Origin: Leishmania donovani
Taxonomy: Eukaryota > Euglenozoa > Kinetoplastea > Trypanosomatida > Trypanosomatidae
Direction of reading: 5' to 3'
Length of the DNA stretch: 49,932 nt
NCBI RefSeq assembly: GCF_000227135.1
Contig: NC_018240.1
Location: 555,487 to 605,418, forward strand
Shown piece by piece: positions 37,975 through 46,479 of the stretch; position 1 is the first letter of the stretch; each line of letters opens with the position of its first letter. The position numbers were made by a program, and so were the translations under genes. The notes beneath the pieces were generated by a model. That model had not been told where the DNA came from and ran no database searches. It saw only the letters and a program-made list of their open reading frames with translations.

Positions 37975-38228
37975 GCACGCTTCGCCAACGGCAAGGAACA
38001 AGAATGCAGAGAGAAAAGTGGTCTCGAAGAGGCGACGTTATGGGCACCTGCGTTTTAGACAAAATACGTGCGCTCTCCTTCCTCTCCGAAGAGCACACAC
38101 ACTCAGGCGCACCTGCATGCCCGGCTGCACACATTGCTCTTCTTCGTTTCTGCTCGACACACACGCACGCACAAGAACTCAGTGCGAGATGCACTCGTGA
38201 GCGTGGATGTCTGTATGCGGCCGCTCGT

Positions 38229-38705
38229 CTACACGCTTGACTTCTCAATCGCCCCCATCATCTCGGCCAGAGCCTTGTCCGCTGCCTCCTTGGATGACAG
38301 TCGCATCACGAAGTTCTCCGGGAATCCCTCCTCGTCATCGGTGAAGTCCTTGAAGGCAGACCACACAAGAATCTTTTCACCCTGCTTGTGCTTGGTCACC
38401 TTCATGCCCTTCACTAGGTAGTGCTGCGCCGCCAGCTTGCCAACGCCTTCCCGACGGAAGACGAACATGTACTTGGACGTGTTATCCTTGCGTTGAAGCA
38501 CCTTGGCCGTGCCCTGCCCACGCTCCTTCCACTGGTTCTCGCCCTCATCGAAGCGCATGAGCTTGCCGCTGTCCTGCCAAATGACGTTGAAGCGCTCCTC
38601 GCCGCTCTTCACGTCAACGGCGGCGAAGCGGGCGGCACCGCCGTCGGAGACCGCCACCTCCTCTATCTCCATGAGCTCATTGCCGTTTTCGTCCGTCTTG
38701 GACAT
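38229..38705 (-). CDS. RanBP1-like Ran-binding protein (158 aa)
   Basis: This is a Ran-GTP-binding cofactor of nuclear transport, which in other eukaryotes helps RanGAP release Ran-GTP from exported cargo complexes in the cytoplasm. One Ran-binding domain fills residues about 48-152: KLMRFDEGENQWKERGQG is the hallmark WKERG motif region, followed by KVLQRKDN, the basic strand FRREGVGKL, HYLVKGMKV, LVWSAFKDF and FVMRLSSKEAA. The acidic N-terminus (about residues 1-25) and short C-terminal helix match small RanBP1 proteins, and no nucleoporin repeats are present, so it is not a RanBP2 fragment. The start at 38705 begins an acidic soluble N-terminus immediately. A TTTTTTTCAG acceptor on the coding strand at 38924-38915 would give a 5' UTR of about 209 nt. 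An unusually long spacer follows the stop. Confidence 0.94.
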   Translation of the reverse strand: MSKTDENGNELMEIEEVAVSDGGAARFAAVDVKSGEERFNVIWQDSGKLMRFDEGENQWKERGQGTAKVLQRKDNTSKYMFVFRREGVGKLAAQHYLVKGMKVTKHKQGEKILVWSAFKDFTDDEEGFPENFVMRLSSKEAADKALAEMMGAIEKSSV

Positions 38706-39562
38706 CGTTTCTTACGTACGCGTACGCGCGTTTGGCGCGTTGCCGGTGTGCGAACAGGGGGAGGGGTAAGGGGGGGGGGTGATTGGCTCGAGCGTGCGAA
38801 GAGGACCGACCACGGATACACACCACAGAGGGTCGTTCGTTCCTTTCTTTTTTTGTGTGTGTTTGTTTTGCTTTCTCGTGGTAGTGGTGGAGGGGGGGGG
38901 GACGCCCACAAAACCTGAAAAAAATTATTGTTGCTGCGTGTTTGAAATGGAGTTGATGGTATGGCAGTGTGAAGCGAGCGTTTTGTGCGCACACGCATGT
39001 CCGTGGGTGTGGCGGCAGCGACCGCGTGGCACACGCGACGAGTCGCCTCCGGCCGCATTGAGTTCCACCACGACGCGGCATCAGCGGTGAAGACAAGGAG
39101 CGAAAGAGGAGGAGGAGAAAAGAGACGGATGGACGCATGCACGAAGTGTAAAGATAAGCAGCGGAGTAAAGAGGGAAGACGGACGGTTGTAGGCACGTCC
39201 TGGAGCGCTTCGTCAACGGCTCAACCCTGCACAGACTCAGCCGTTTTGAGAGGCGGCAGGGAAGTCTGGGATGCGCGGTGCGGTCATGTGCGTGCGTCCC
39301 TCTATGATATATGCGGGAATACTACATGTGTGTGAGTGCGCGTGCGTCTATGTAAGGCGAGCAGCAACGAAGATTGGCAGAGCACGAGTACGACTGCTTC
39401 TGGTGCGATAGCATTGCGCTGGTCGCAGTGGAGGGTGATGCGACTGTGTGTATGAGCGCATGAGCGGACTTGCCGAGTCGTGGGCCACGCGCTGCCCCAC
39501 CGATCTACACTGTTCGCCATTTCGCACACAAGCGGACACACACATACGCCACACTGTCTTGC
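38706..39562. other. Intergenic region between SNM1-like and RanBP1-like genes
   Basis: It contains the RanBP1-like splice-acceptor region, two G runs on the plus strand (about 38770-38780 and 38892-38901) that are C runs on the coding strand, and the SNM1-like 3' UTR. No supported gene. Confidence 0.5.
38915..38924 (-). promoter_or_regulatory. Candidate trans-splice acceptor for the RanBP1-like gene
   Basis: On the coding strand a run of seven T is followed directly by CAG, a textbook acceptor. A nearer C/T-rich stretch (about 38762-38780) with AG at 38712-38711 is the alternative and would leave only about 5 nt of 5' UTR. Confidence 0.5.
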
Positions 39563-41881
39563 TCAGGCCAGCACATTGTCGGCGATGTCGGACAGCGAGG
39601 GAAGACCGGTGGTGGCGCTGCTGCTGCTGAGCAGCACGGCGGGGCAGTCCTTATTGTCGTCATTCGCTGCCTTCACAGCTTTTTCACCGGACTCGATCTT
39701 CATTGTGGTGGCAGCGTGGCGCTCGGCACGGTGAGCGGCCATGCTCTGCCCATCCATCTCGGCGTCAACTCGCTCACGCTTGCCGCCAGACTGATGCGTG
39801 CTGAGGCACGACTGTGTGAGACAGTATAGCCTCCACGACGGCAACAACGTCGACATGCGCAGACCATCGGCGCGCGCGCGTGAACTCACCGACGTGTCTG
39901 TGGGATTCTTTGCCTTGCCGCACACGTCTGTCATTCCCTGGTCAGGAAGCGGCGTCGTCGACTTGGGAGAGGGAGCGAAGAAGTACGGCGCGGTGATCGC
40001 AGCGGTGCGCGAGTCGCAGCCTCCCGGTGCCTCTCCACCCGATCGAGACGCCGCCACCGCCGCCTTAGACGAGGGGGGTGGCATTCCCGCAGGGCGAATA
40101 CGGAATCCCCGCCGCGGCTTCTCCTCGAGCGCGTCAAGGCCATCATCACAAACGGCGGCGGCATCGCGTGCGCCAAGCAGCCCTAAGAGGGTCAAGGTGC
40201 CAAGACCGCTTCGACTGTCGCTGCCTCCCACCTGCGAGAGTAGGTAAGCCGGCAAGTACGGCACCCACCGCACAACACCGCCTCTCAGGGCCACTGCGTC
40301 CGTGCCCGTCGTCGCCGCTGCTGTTGCGCCACAGCCGGTGTCGTGGTTGTTCACAAAGGGCACGCGCAGGTACGGCCCAAGGCGCTGCATAACAACCTCC
40401 CCTCGGCTGGGGCGGTAGTGCAACGGTGTCACTGACAGCGGGCGAAGTAGCGCGACGAAGTCCACAATCTCCTGCGGTGTGCTGTGAAGCGTCGTTGGGA
40501 CTTGCCAAACCTGGCCACTTGCCGCTGGGCCGTGCGTCTGTGACTGCAGCCGGGCCCAGCCTGAGATGACGACACCGTAGTACGGAGTCCCACCACGCGC
40601 TGCCGAGGCCGCTTGCATGGTGGCAGGCTCGATCGAGGCACGGCTGCTGACTACCTCGATGAGAGGCGGCTCGCACGAGCGTTTGACCGAGTGGTCAGCG
40701 GACGGCTGTGGTTGCTGTGGTAGCATCGCACCACGGCCGTTTCTTAAGCATGCCCACCACTGCTGCTGCTGTTGCTGAGCTTGTGAGAAAGAAACAAAGC
40801 AGTTGAGGTCGTACGGGTAGTGGGCGGCCTCGCCACCGGAGGCCCGCCACGCCAGCTCCTCCGCCGACAGCGGTGGCGCAGCACCGTCAAGGCGGGCAGG
40901 GCTTGCCCCCTCAAAAGCCTTCAGGTCATCCCGCTCCTCCTCAAGCGCTTCCACCACGGTGAGTAGACGTGCGTAGCGGGCGTCGTCGATGATAGCCCTC
41001 GTGCGCAGCCGCGCTGCCAGTTGCTGGATGAGCATCTCCTTACCGAACTGATTGTGCAGGTACACACGAACAACAAATGGCAGTCGAGTGTTGCTCGGCT
41101 CAGCGGATGCTGATGAGGATGAGGATGAAGGTGTCAGTGCCTCGGCGGTGCCGTTGGCGTCGCATTGCGACTGCTGCTGCACCCACTGCGCATGCAGTTG
41201 GCGCTGGTAGTCCATACGACGCCCAATCGCTTCGATCGCCTCTTCCACCTGATCTGCGTCCAGCAACTTGCTTAGCACGCGGATGCCGCTGTCAGCAATG
41301 CCAACGCCGCGGTGGCCGACGAGTGGGCTTTCAGTGCGCGCCGGCCACGACTTCAGCTCTGCGTGCCCCAAGTGAAGCCAGGTGTCGTCCAGATAGAGGT
41401 GGTCGACTCGGTGCGACTGGAAGAAGGTGCGCAGTGGGGACATCTGGGCCGCCGTCTCTGTGTACTTGAAGTCGCCGGTGTGCAGGTAGGTGACGCCGGA
41501 CGGCGTCTCAATGTAAATCATGGCGCTACCAGGTACGTGAAACGCCGGAAGCAGCGTGACGTACACTACAGGGACCGCAGTGGTGGTGCTGCTGTCGGTT
41601 TCGCTGTGCGCCGCGGCAGCGGCGGAGAGAACGGAGGTGCGACACCAGAAGGGCAGCCCGAGAACGCGTCCGCGAAGTCCTTCAAACTTGTTCAGCAGCA
41701 GTTGCCGAGTGAGGGTGCTGGTGATGATGAAACCGGCCGTCCAGGTAGAGCTGAGGCCCTTCATGTGGTCCGTGTGAAAGTGAGTGAGAAAAAACAACTC
41801 CGGCCCGCTGCCGCTGTGGCTGCGGCGGCCGGCGAGTGCCGGAAACTCGTCAATGATGATGGGGAGAGACGACACACGCAT
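39563..41881 (-). CDS. SNM1/Artemis-type metallo-beta-lactamase nuclease (772 aa)
   Basis: This is a member of the beta-CASP/SNM1 group of metal-dependent nucleases, which act in interstrand cross-link repair or end processing. Motifs: FFLTHFHTDHMKGL at residues 31-44 gives the metal-binding HxHxDH (His34, His36, Asp38, His39); FHVPGSAM at 114-121 matches the family's H-x-P-G-S/A segment; LHTGDFKY at 133-140 supplies the next histidine and aspartate; LYLDDTW at 162-168 is the L-D-T strand. Near the C-terminal third, VVISGWARL and TLHSTPQEIVDFVALLRPL match the DRMBL region with its final histidine. Two low-complexity inserts (Ser-rich about 255-275, and a Gln run within AQQQQQQWW) and a disordered C-tail of about 200 residues lengthen it. 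The start at 41881 is chosen because MRVSSLPIIIDEFPAL begins the fold directly and a splice acceptor lies 22 nt upstream; the 288 in-frame codons before it are UTR-like. Confidence 0.88.
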   Translation of the reverse strand: MRVSSLPIIIDEFPALAGRRSHSGSGPELFFLTHFHTDHMKGLSSTWTAGFIITSTLTRQLLLNKFEGLRGRVLGLPFWCRTSVLSAAAAAHSETDSSTTTAVPVVYVTLLPAFHVPGSAMIYIETPSGVTYLHTGDFKYTETAAQMSPLRTFFQSHRVDHLYLDDTWLHLGHAELKSWPARTESPLVGHRGVGIADSGIRVLSKLLDADQVEEAIEAIGRRMDYQRQLHAQWVQQQSQCDANGTAEALTPSSSSSSASAEPSNTRLPFVVRVYLHNQFGKEMLIQQLAARLRTRAIIDDARYARLLTVVEALEEERDDLKAFEGASPARLDGAAPPLSAEELAWRASGGEAAHYPYDLNCFVSFSQAQQQQQQWWACLRNGRGAMLPQQPQPSADHSVKRSCEPPLIEVVSSRASIEPATMQAASAARGGTPYYGVVISGWARLQSQTHGPAASGQVWQVPTTLHSTPQEIVDFVALLRPLSVTPLHYRPSRGEVVMQRLGPYLRVPFVNNHDTGCGATAAATTGTDAVALRGGVVRWVPYLPAYLLSQVGGSDSRSGLGTLTLLGLLGARDAAAVCDDGLDALEEKPRRGFRIRPAGMPPPSSKAAVAASRSGGEAPGGCDSRTAAITAPYFFAPSPKSTTPLPDQGMTDVCGKAKNPTDTSVSSRARADGLRMSTLLPSWRLYCLTQSCLSTHQSGGKRERVDAEMDGQSMAAHRAERHAATTMKIESGEKAVKAANDDNKDCPAVLLSSSSATTGLPSLSDIADNVLA

Positions 41882-43305
41882 GGCGAAGTCGAGAGGTGAG
41901 CGCCTGCATGAGACAATCCGCGGACAACCCACACACGCACAGCGAAAGAGAGAGAGAGCACAGATCGCTGTAGATGGGCGTCCGTGCAACGGCGCTGAAA
42001 TCTGTATGACGCCAGCTTCGTCTTCCTGAGATGCGAGAAGGACGGCGAAGAGCAGAGGTGTAGAAGGAAGCGATGCAGGAGGGGCACAGACGGAGCGTAC
42101 AAGGAGAGGAGAGAGGGATGGACGCTTCGTGTTCGTCGGTGCAGCTGGAGTGCATAGTAGCTCGCGGCATGGCTTAACTGAAACAGCGACCTTCGTTGCC
42201 GTGAGAACGCAGTGCTTTCGGATTCCCTGCACCTCGCCACCACCACCACCATCACCCCAAACCCTCGTCCACCTGTCCGGGAGCCGGGGAGCACACTTGG
42301 CTTGATGCGTCTCCTGCACTTCCGTGGTTGTCAGAATGGCTCTGTAACGCTTCTCAGCCGAAGAGTCAAGAACAAAAAAAGAAAAAGGGAAAGGAGACGA
42401 GAGATCTACAGGCGCACGCGCCTGCACGGAGCCCTGCGCGCACAGGCGAGATGCGCACCTCTGGGAAACTCTGCAGAGGGTAGAGCGCTCGGTAGCAGGA
42501 AGGCGGCTGCGGGAAGCTCCAAAACACGAAAGCGAACAAAAAAACAGCAAAGCCCTGAGAGAGGCGGAAGAGGGCCACGGGTACACACTGGAGCACGCGC
42601 GTGTGCCGATGTGGGTGCGTCGTGCGCGTGTCTGTGTACTCGCACCGGCACGCGTTGAAGGGCTGAGTTGTAAGACTCTGTTGTGCGGGGTCGCTGAAAG
42701 GATGGAGAGGTAGAACGGTAATGGGCCCCTCCGCTGCTCCGGCACGCACGGGCCGACTCAAGCGTCGTCACTGCCTGCGTCCCTTCCCCCACCACCATCT
42801 CCGCTCCGCACGAACACCTCCCAGCATCACCCCGCACTCTCGCGGAGCAGCTGGACAACAGCGAATGGGGCGTGGACAGAAGACGCGGAGGCGGCTGCAG
42901 CGGTCCTACGGGCCACCCGATCCCTTTGCGCGAGTACGAGCAGAACAGGGCAGTTGAAATGACGGAGTGGGCGGATGAGCGGAGACGATGCAAGCGGGGA
43001 GGGTGGTGGCTCCGGTCGCATAGGGTGAGGGGCCTGTAACGAGCTTGACCTACACGCGCGCAACACCCTTCAGCAGCAGCAGCTGGTACCTAGCCGCGCA
43101 GAAGGCAAGTATCATTCCTTAGCACGACCACACGCACATGTATACATTGTGCAAGGGAGCTACGGGCGATAAGGACGTGATCCGAGTGGGAAGGAGGTGG
43201 GGCCGGTGCCGCACACAAGGCGTCCTCGTATCTAGTGCCACATGATCACCTGTACTCGTACGAAATTTTCAACCTCCCTTCCTGCCTCTCCAGCGCTGCT
43301 GTCTT
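41882..43305. other. Intergenic region between the PIN and SNM1-like genes
   Basis: About 1.4 kb. It contains the SNM1-like acceptor and purine-rich segments near 42370-42410 (pyrimidine tract on the coding strand). The SNM1 reading frame remains open to 42745 but without fold character. No separate gene seen. Confidence 0.5.
41904..41962 (-). promoter_or_regulatory. Candidate trans-splice acceptor for the SNM1-like gene
   Basis: On the coding strand a CT-repeat tract (about 41946-41962) is followed by an AG-free stretch and then CAG ending at 41904. The resulting 5' UTR is about 22 nt. This excludes the longer in-frame extension to 42745 from the mature mRNA. Confidence 0.5.
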
Positions 43306-46300
43306 CTACTTCTTGCCACTCCTCCCTTGCGCTGCCGTCGACGACGCTGTCGGGAGTGGCGGCATGCCAACCAACTTGCGGATGTCGCTGTACGCGTACG
43401 CCTTTCCCAGCTCCGAGCTCGCCTTGATGCGCAGGAACTTGTCCTCGGTAACGAAGAGCACCTTCGCGGCCTGGTGCTGACTGAGGTAGACGGCGTAGCC
43501 GAGAATGCGGTCATCATTGGTCGTGGCATGCCTGTCGTATTCCCGGACCACCTCCGTCCGTTTCTGCAGCCATAGGTGACTCTGTGCCTCATTGCTCAAG
43601 CACGCCGCAATCCAGTTGCGCAGCTCATGAGCCCGTTGCCGGCGCCACTCGCGATCGTGGGTGCTGTTCACACCAGCGGTGGATGCGGCGGCGGTGACGG
43701 CGTGGTCGTCCTTGGCGCTGCCGCCACGGTCCTTGTGCATGCGGTCCAGCTCGTCGAGCACAGTGAAGGGGATACCAATGAACGACTTCTCCAAGATCAA
43801 GTTCATCACGCCCGGCTCGGAGTCGAGGAGAGAGGAGGTGTCGAAGACGAAACACCGCATGTCAGTGCTGTTCTTGCGGCTTTGGGCGCTGGCAGTAAGT
43901 GTGCTCGCCTTTGAGAATACACGAGTCGTGCCGGCCATGCTGGTGGCGGCCATCATCGTCGTTGCCGGTGTCGTCTTGGCCGCTGCGGCTACCGCGGCAG
44001 CCGCCGCCGCAGTGGCGCTGCGAGTCATCATGGACGGGTAAGAATAGTGTGGGGATACAGAGGCGAAGGAGGAAGAGGAGGGCGCTCTCGCATGCTCCTC
44101 GCCATCGCTGACATCATCCGAGCCCTTGGCACTGCCAGCGGTGCCGCGCTCTTTGAGGAGTGCCGCCGAGGCTTGCGTCAGCGCCGCGTGAAGCGACGGC
44201 GAGGCCAGCGCAGCGAACGGCGAGGAGGTCGACCAGGACGGCGGTAACAACGACACGCTTCTCAAGAGCGCCTTGTCTGCCTTGTTCGGCGCCAAAGGTG
44301 ATGGCTGCTGCGATAGGCACTCGCGCAGGTAGTGCACCGGCGGTGCTACGGCGCTCCCGAGAAACGGATTGGGTACAGCCTCCGGGTTCTTCTCGCCTGC
44401 TGCCTCGCCGACCGGCACCGGGGCGGCCAGGCTGCGCAACTTGTTCATCAGCTGCTTCGCCCGCACTGGGTTGCTCGCACACTTCACGGCGCCTTCGACC
44501 GCGGCCGTGCCGATCTTGTCCTTCGGTGCCGTTGAGGGCGTCACGATGCTCGCGTGGCAGGTGTTGCCGCGGGTGCCCTTTCCCAGGTGGCCCTTGAGCA
44601 CCACAGCCGCCGCCGCACTCTCCTTCTTGGCTGTCTTGGACACCGCACCTTTTCGCGGTGGCGCGCGGGGCATACTCATTTTGGTGGCTGCGTGGTTGCG
44701 GTCCTGCTTCGCACCGCTCTCGTGTGACGGCAATGCGTTTTCTGACTTGTGGCGGCGCGCGGCACGCTCCTGCGCTTCGACTGGGTCCAAGTAGGGCTCG
44801 TCGCTGTCGATCGCTGCAGGTGGCGTTGGGGTGGCGTCACCGCGTGCGGCGGTGGCCTCCGCCAGCACGCGGTGCTGCAGTGTACGCTCAAGCGCGGCTT
44901 CCAGAGCCGCTGCTGGTGTCGGGCTTGGCCTGCTTTCACGGTCCTCATTCAGTGTTGCACCCGACCGCTGCGCCGACGGTTGTGGATGCGGGTGCTGGAG
45001 GTTGGCGAGCCGACGCAGACGGGAAAGGTTCACGAGAGAATGCGGCTGCTGCGGCGGCGCCTGCGCCGACCCCGTCCGCGACGCCACAGAGGCCCCCACT
45101 GTCGCGGTGGGAGGCAACAATGTCGGCGACGCCGATGCTCGTTCGCGCAGCTGCGCGAGCCGTGTTGAGATGTCGGATGGCTGAGGCCGGCCCGTCCCTG
45201 GCGAGGGAGATGGCTCCGCGAGCGGCCTGGGCGCCACGAGCGTCGCGGCTGACTTCCACGGTGATCCTGTTGGTAGCTCGTGAGGCGTCGGTGCCCCACC
45301 GACGACAGACCCACCGCCAGCCACGCCGTCCTTGGGTGGGATGTAAGGATGCGAATCGCTACCGCACTCAGCAGCTGAGGTTGGGCACGGGCTGGAGGCG
45401 CGTAGGCGACTCAGCAGCGACTTAGTCGACCGCGCCGAGCTGCTCTCCGTGCCAGAACGATGATCGCCATCAGTGTCTTCTTCGTTGCGATATAATGTCG
45501 ACGCTGAGGCGCGCAGGTCGGCGAGACCCAGCGACGGGGTGAGGAAGGGACCGCGACCAGCGGAAGCCGCCGTGCCGTTGACAGTCTGCACCGCTGGCGG
45601 CCCTTTGGACTGCTGCCCAGCGCTCTCTTCTTCGTTATGAAACGATGGGGCGATGGGCGGTGACGGTGGCTTTCGCGCACCGCTGCGGAGGTGCTTCAGT
45701 CGGTCCCTCTGCACCAGAGCCAGCGTGGTCTGCGCGGACGTGCCGTTTAGGAAGGACAGCCGCCGTACGAGATCGGGAGTGTACGGCGACGACACGCGCG
45801 ACGATGACGCCGACGACGGGCCACTGCTACCGAGCTCGGATCTGGCGTCGCACGAATGACGGAGGGGCGACTCCTCGTTGCGGTATAAGTTTGACAACAA
45901 CGCCTGAGGATCATGCGAGGACATGCGCAAGGGCGTCAGCCCCGCTAAAGCCCGCAGCCTCGCTAGTGACGATTCCGCCGGTGTGCTGGGGTTTGGGAAG
46001 GACGGAGACGAGGCTTGCGTTCGCGGCTGCTGCCCCGGTGGCCATGCTTTGGTGTCTTCGTGCAACTCCTTTGGTGACGACGTTGGTGCGGGCGCTCGAG
46101 AGAACGTGTCTGCTCTGCTACCCAGTCCCGTATTTGTGCTTGCGGGAGACGGTGCCAGTTCTGGGGTTTCTGTGGTCACGCGCAGGTAGCCGAATCCGCC
46201 ACCGCTCTGAATGATGCTGTGTCTCAAGGATCGGCGCGTGTGTGTCTGTCCAATTTCGCCAGACGTTGATGGCGTCGAGGAGAATGGTGCGGTGAGAGAT

Positions 46301-46479
46301 TCACAATGGCCGCCGCCGCTGCTGCTAGTGCCCACACTCGGTGTCGAGGACGTCGGCGCCGGCCGAGCGCTTTCCTTTTCGCTCGCGCTAGTCTCCTGAT
46401 CTCCCGGTTTCGGCTTGTGTCGCAGCTTGCCTGGGAGACACCGGCCGCGTCGTTTGGTTGGTGTGGATGGCTTATACAT
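43306..46479 (-). CDS. PIN-domain protein with long disordered N-terminus (1057 aa)
   Basis: This is a probable RNA endonuclease. The C-terminal PIN domain spans residues about 873-1040 and retains the acidic centre: Asp880 in CFVFDTSSLLD, Glu910 in VLDELDRM, Asp989 in TTNDDRILG, and Asp1013 in FVTEDKFLRIKA. The arrangement is closest to the SWT1/SMG6-type PIN group acting in mRNA surveillance or nuclear quality control; the exact subgroup is inference. Residues 1-870 are Ser/Pro/Ala-rich and probably disordered, with two recurring short motifs: LYRNEE-like (three variants) and LxRLRxLA-like (at least five variants). There is a basic N-terminus (TPTKRRGRCLPGKLRHKPK) that could act in nuclear targeting. 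The frame is open from the ATG at 46479; a candidate splice acceptor at about 46797-46796 lies 316 nt upstream. There is an Ala run and a Met/Thr-rich stretch just before the PIN domain. Confidence 0.88.
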   Translation of the reverse strand: MYKPSTPTKRRGRCLPGKLRHKPKPGDQETSASEKESARPAPTSSTPSVGTSSSGGGHCESLTAPFSSTPSTSGEIGQTHTRRSLRHSIIQSGGGFGYLRVTTETPELAPSPASTNTGLGSRADTFSRAPAPTSSPKELHEDTKAWPPGQQPRTQASSPSFPNPSTPAESSLARLRALAGLTPLRMSSHDPQALLSNLYRNEESPLRHSCDARSELGSSGPSSASSSRVSSPYTPDLVRRLSFLNGTSAQTTLALVQRDRLKHLRSGARKPPSPPIAPSFHNEEESAGQQSKGPPAVQTVNGTAASAGRGPFLTPSLGLADLRASASTLYRNEEDTDGDHRSGTESSSARSTKSLLSRLRASSPCPTSAAECGSDSHPYIPPKDGVAGGGSVVGGAPTPHELPTGSPWKSAATLVAPRPLAEPSPSPGTGRPQPSDISTRLAQLRERASASPTLLPPTATVGASVASRTGSAQAPPQQPHSLVNLSRLRRLANLQHPHPQPSAQRSGATLNEDRESRPSPTPAAALEAALERTLQHRVLAEATAARGDATPTPPAAIDSDEPYLDPVEAQERAARRHKSENALPSHESGAKQDRNHAATKMSMPRAPPRKGAVSKTAKKESAAAAVVLKGHLGKGTRGNTCHASIVTPSTAPKDKIGTAAVEGAVKCASNPVRAKQLMNKLRSLAAPVPVGEAAGEKNPEAVPNPFLGSAVAPPVHYLRECLSQQPSPLAPNKADKALLRSVSLLPPSWSTSSPFAALASPSLHAALTQASAALLKERGTAGSAKGSDDVSDGEEHARAPSSSSFASVSPHYSYPSMMTRSATAAAAAAVAAAAKTTPATTMMAATSMAGTTRVFSKASTLTASAQSRKNSTDMRCFVFDTSSLLDSEPGVMNLILEKSFIGIPFTVLDELDRMHKDRGGSAKDDHAVTAAASTAGVNSTHDREWRRQRAHELRNWIAACLSNEAQSHLWLQKRTEVVREYDRHATTNDDRILGYAVYLSQHQAAKVLFVTEDKFLRIKASSELGKAYAYSDIRKLVGMPPLPTASSTAAQGRSGKK

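Larger units (their letters stand above)
34716..38228. other. Long intergenic region, no convincing gene (3.5 kb)
   Basis: This is the longest gene-free stretch between two identified genes here. It should hold the RanBP1-like 3' UTR and the HECT ligase 5' UTR. It contains AT and CA microsatellites (36771-36784, 37950-37974), purine-rich segments (about 36290-36350 and 36400-36445), and CA/CG-rich text. Both strands carry frames of 60-266 codons, but all are Cys/Arg/His-rich with no domain or plausible start context. A non-coding RNA cannot be excluded. Confidence 0.5.

Noticed and set aside
8300..37980. CA-rich tracts considered as CRISPR-like or telomeric repeats
   Set aside because: They are simple dinucleotide microsatellites without spacers, and no TTAGGG-type array is present, so neither CRISPR nor telomere applies.
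41882..42745. 288-codon N-terminal extension of the SNM1-like frame
   Set aside because: It lies upstream of a good splice acceptor and reads like UTR; the fold begins directly at the 41881 ATG.
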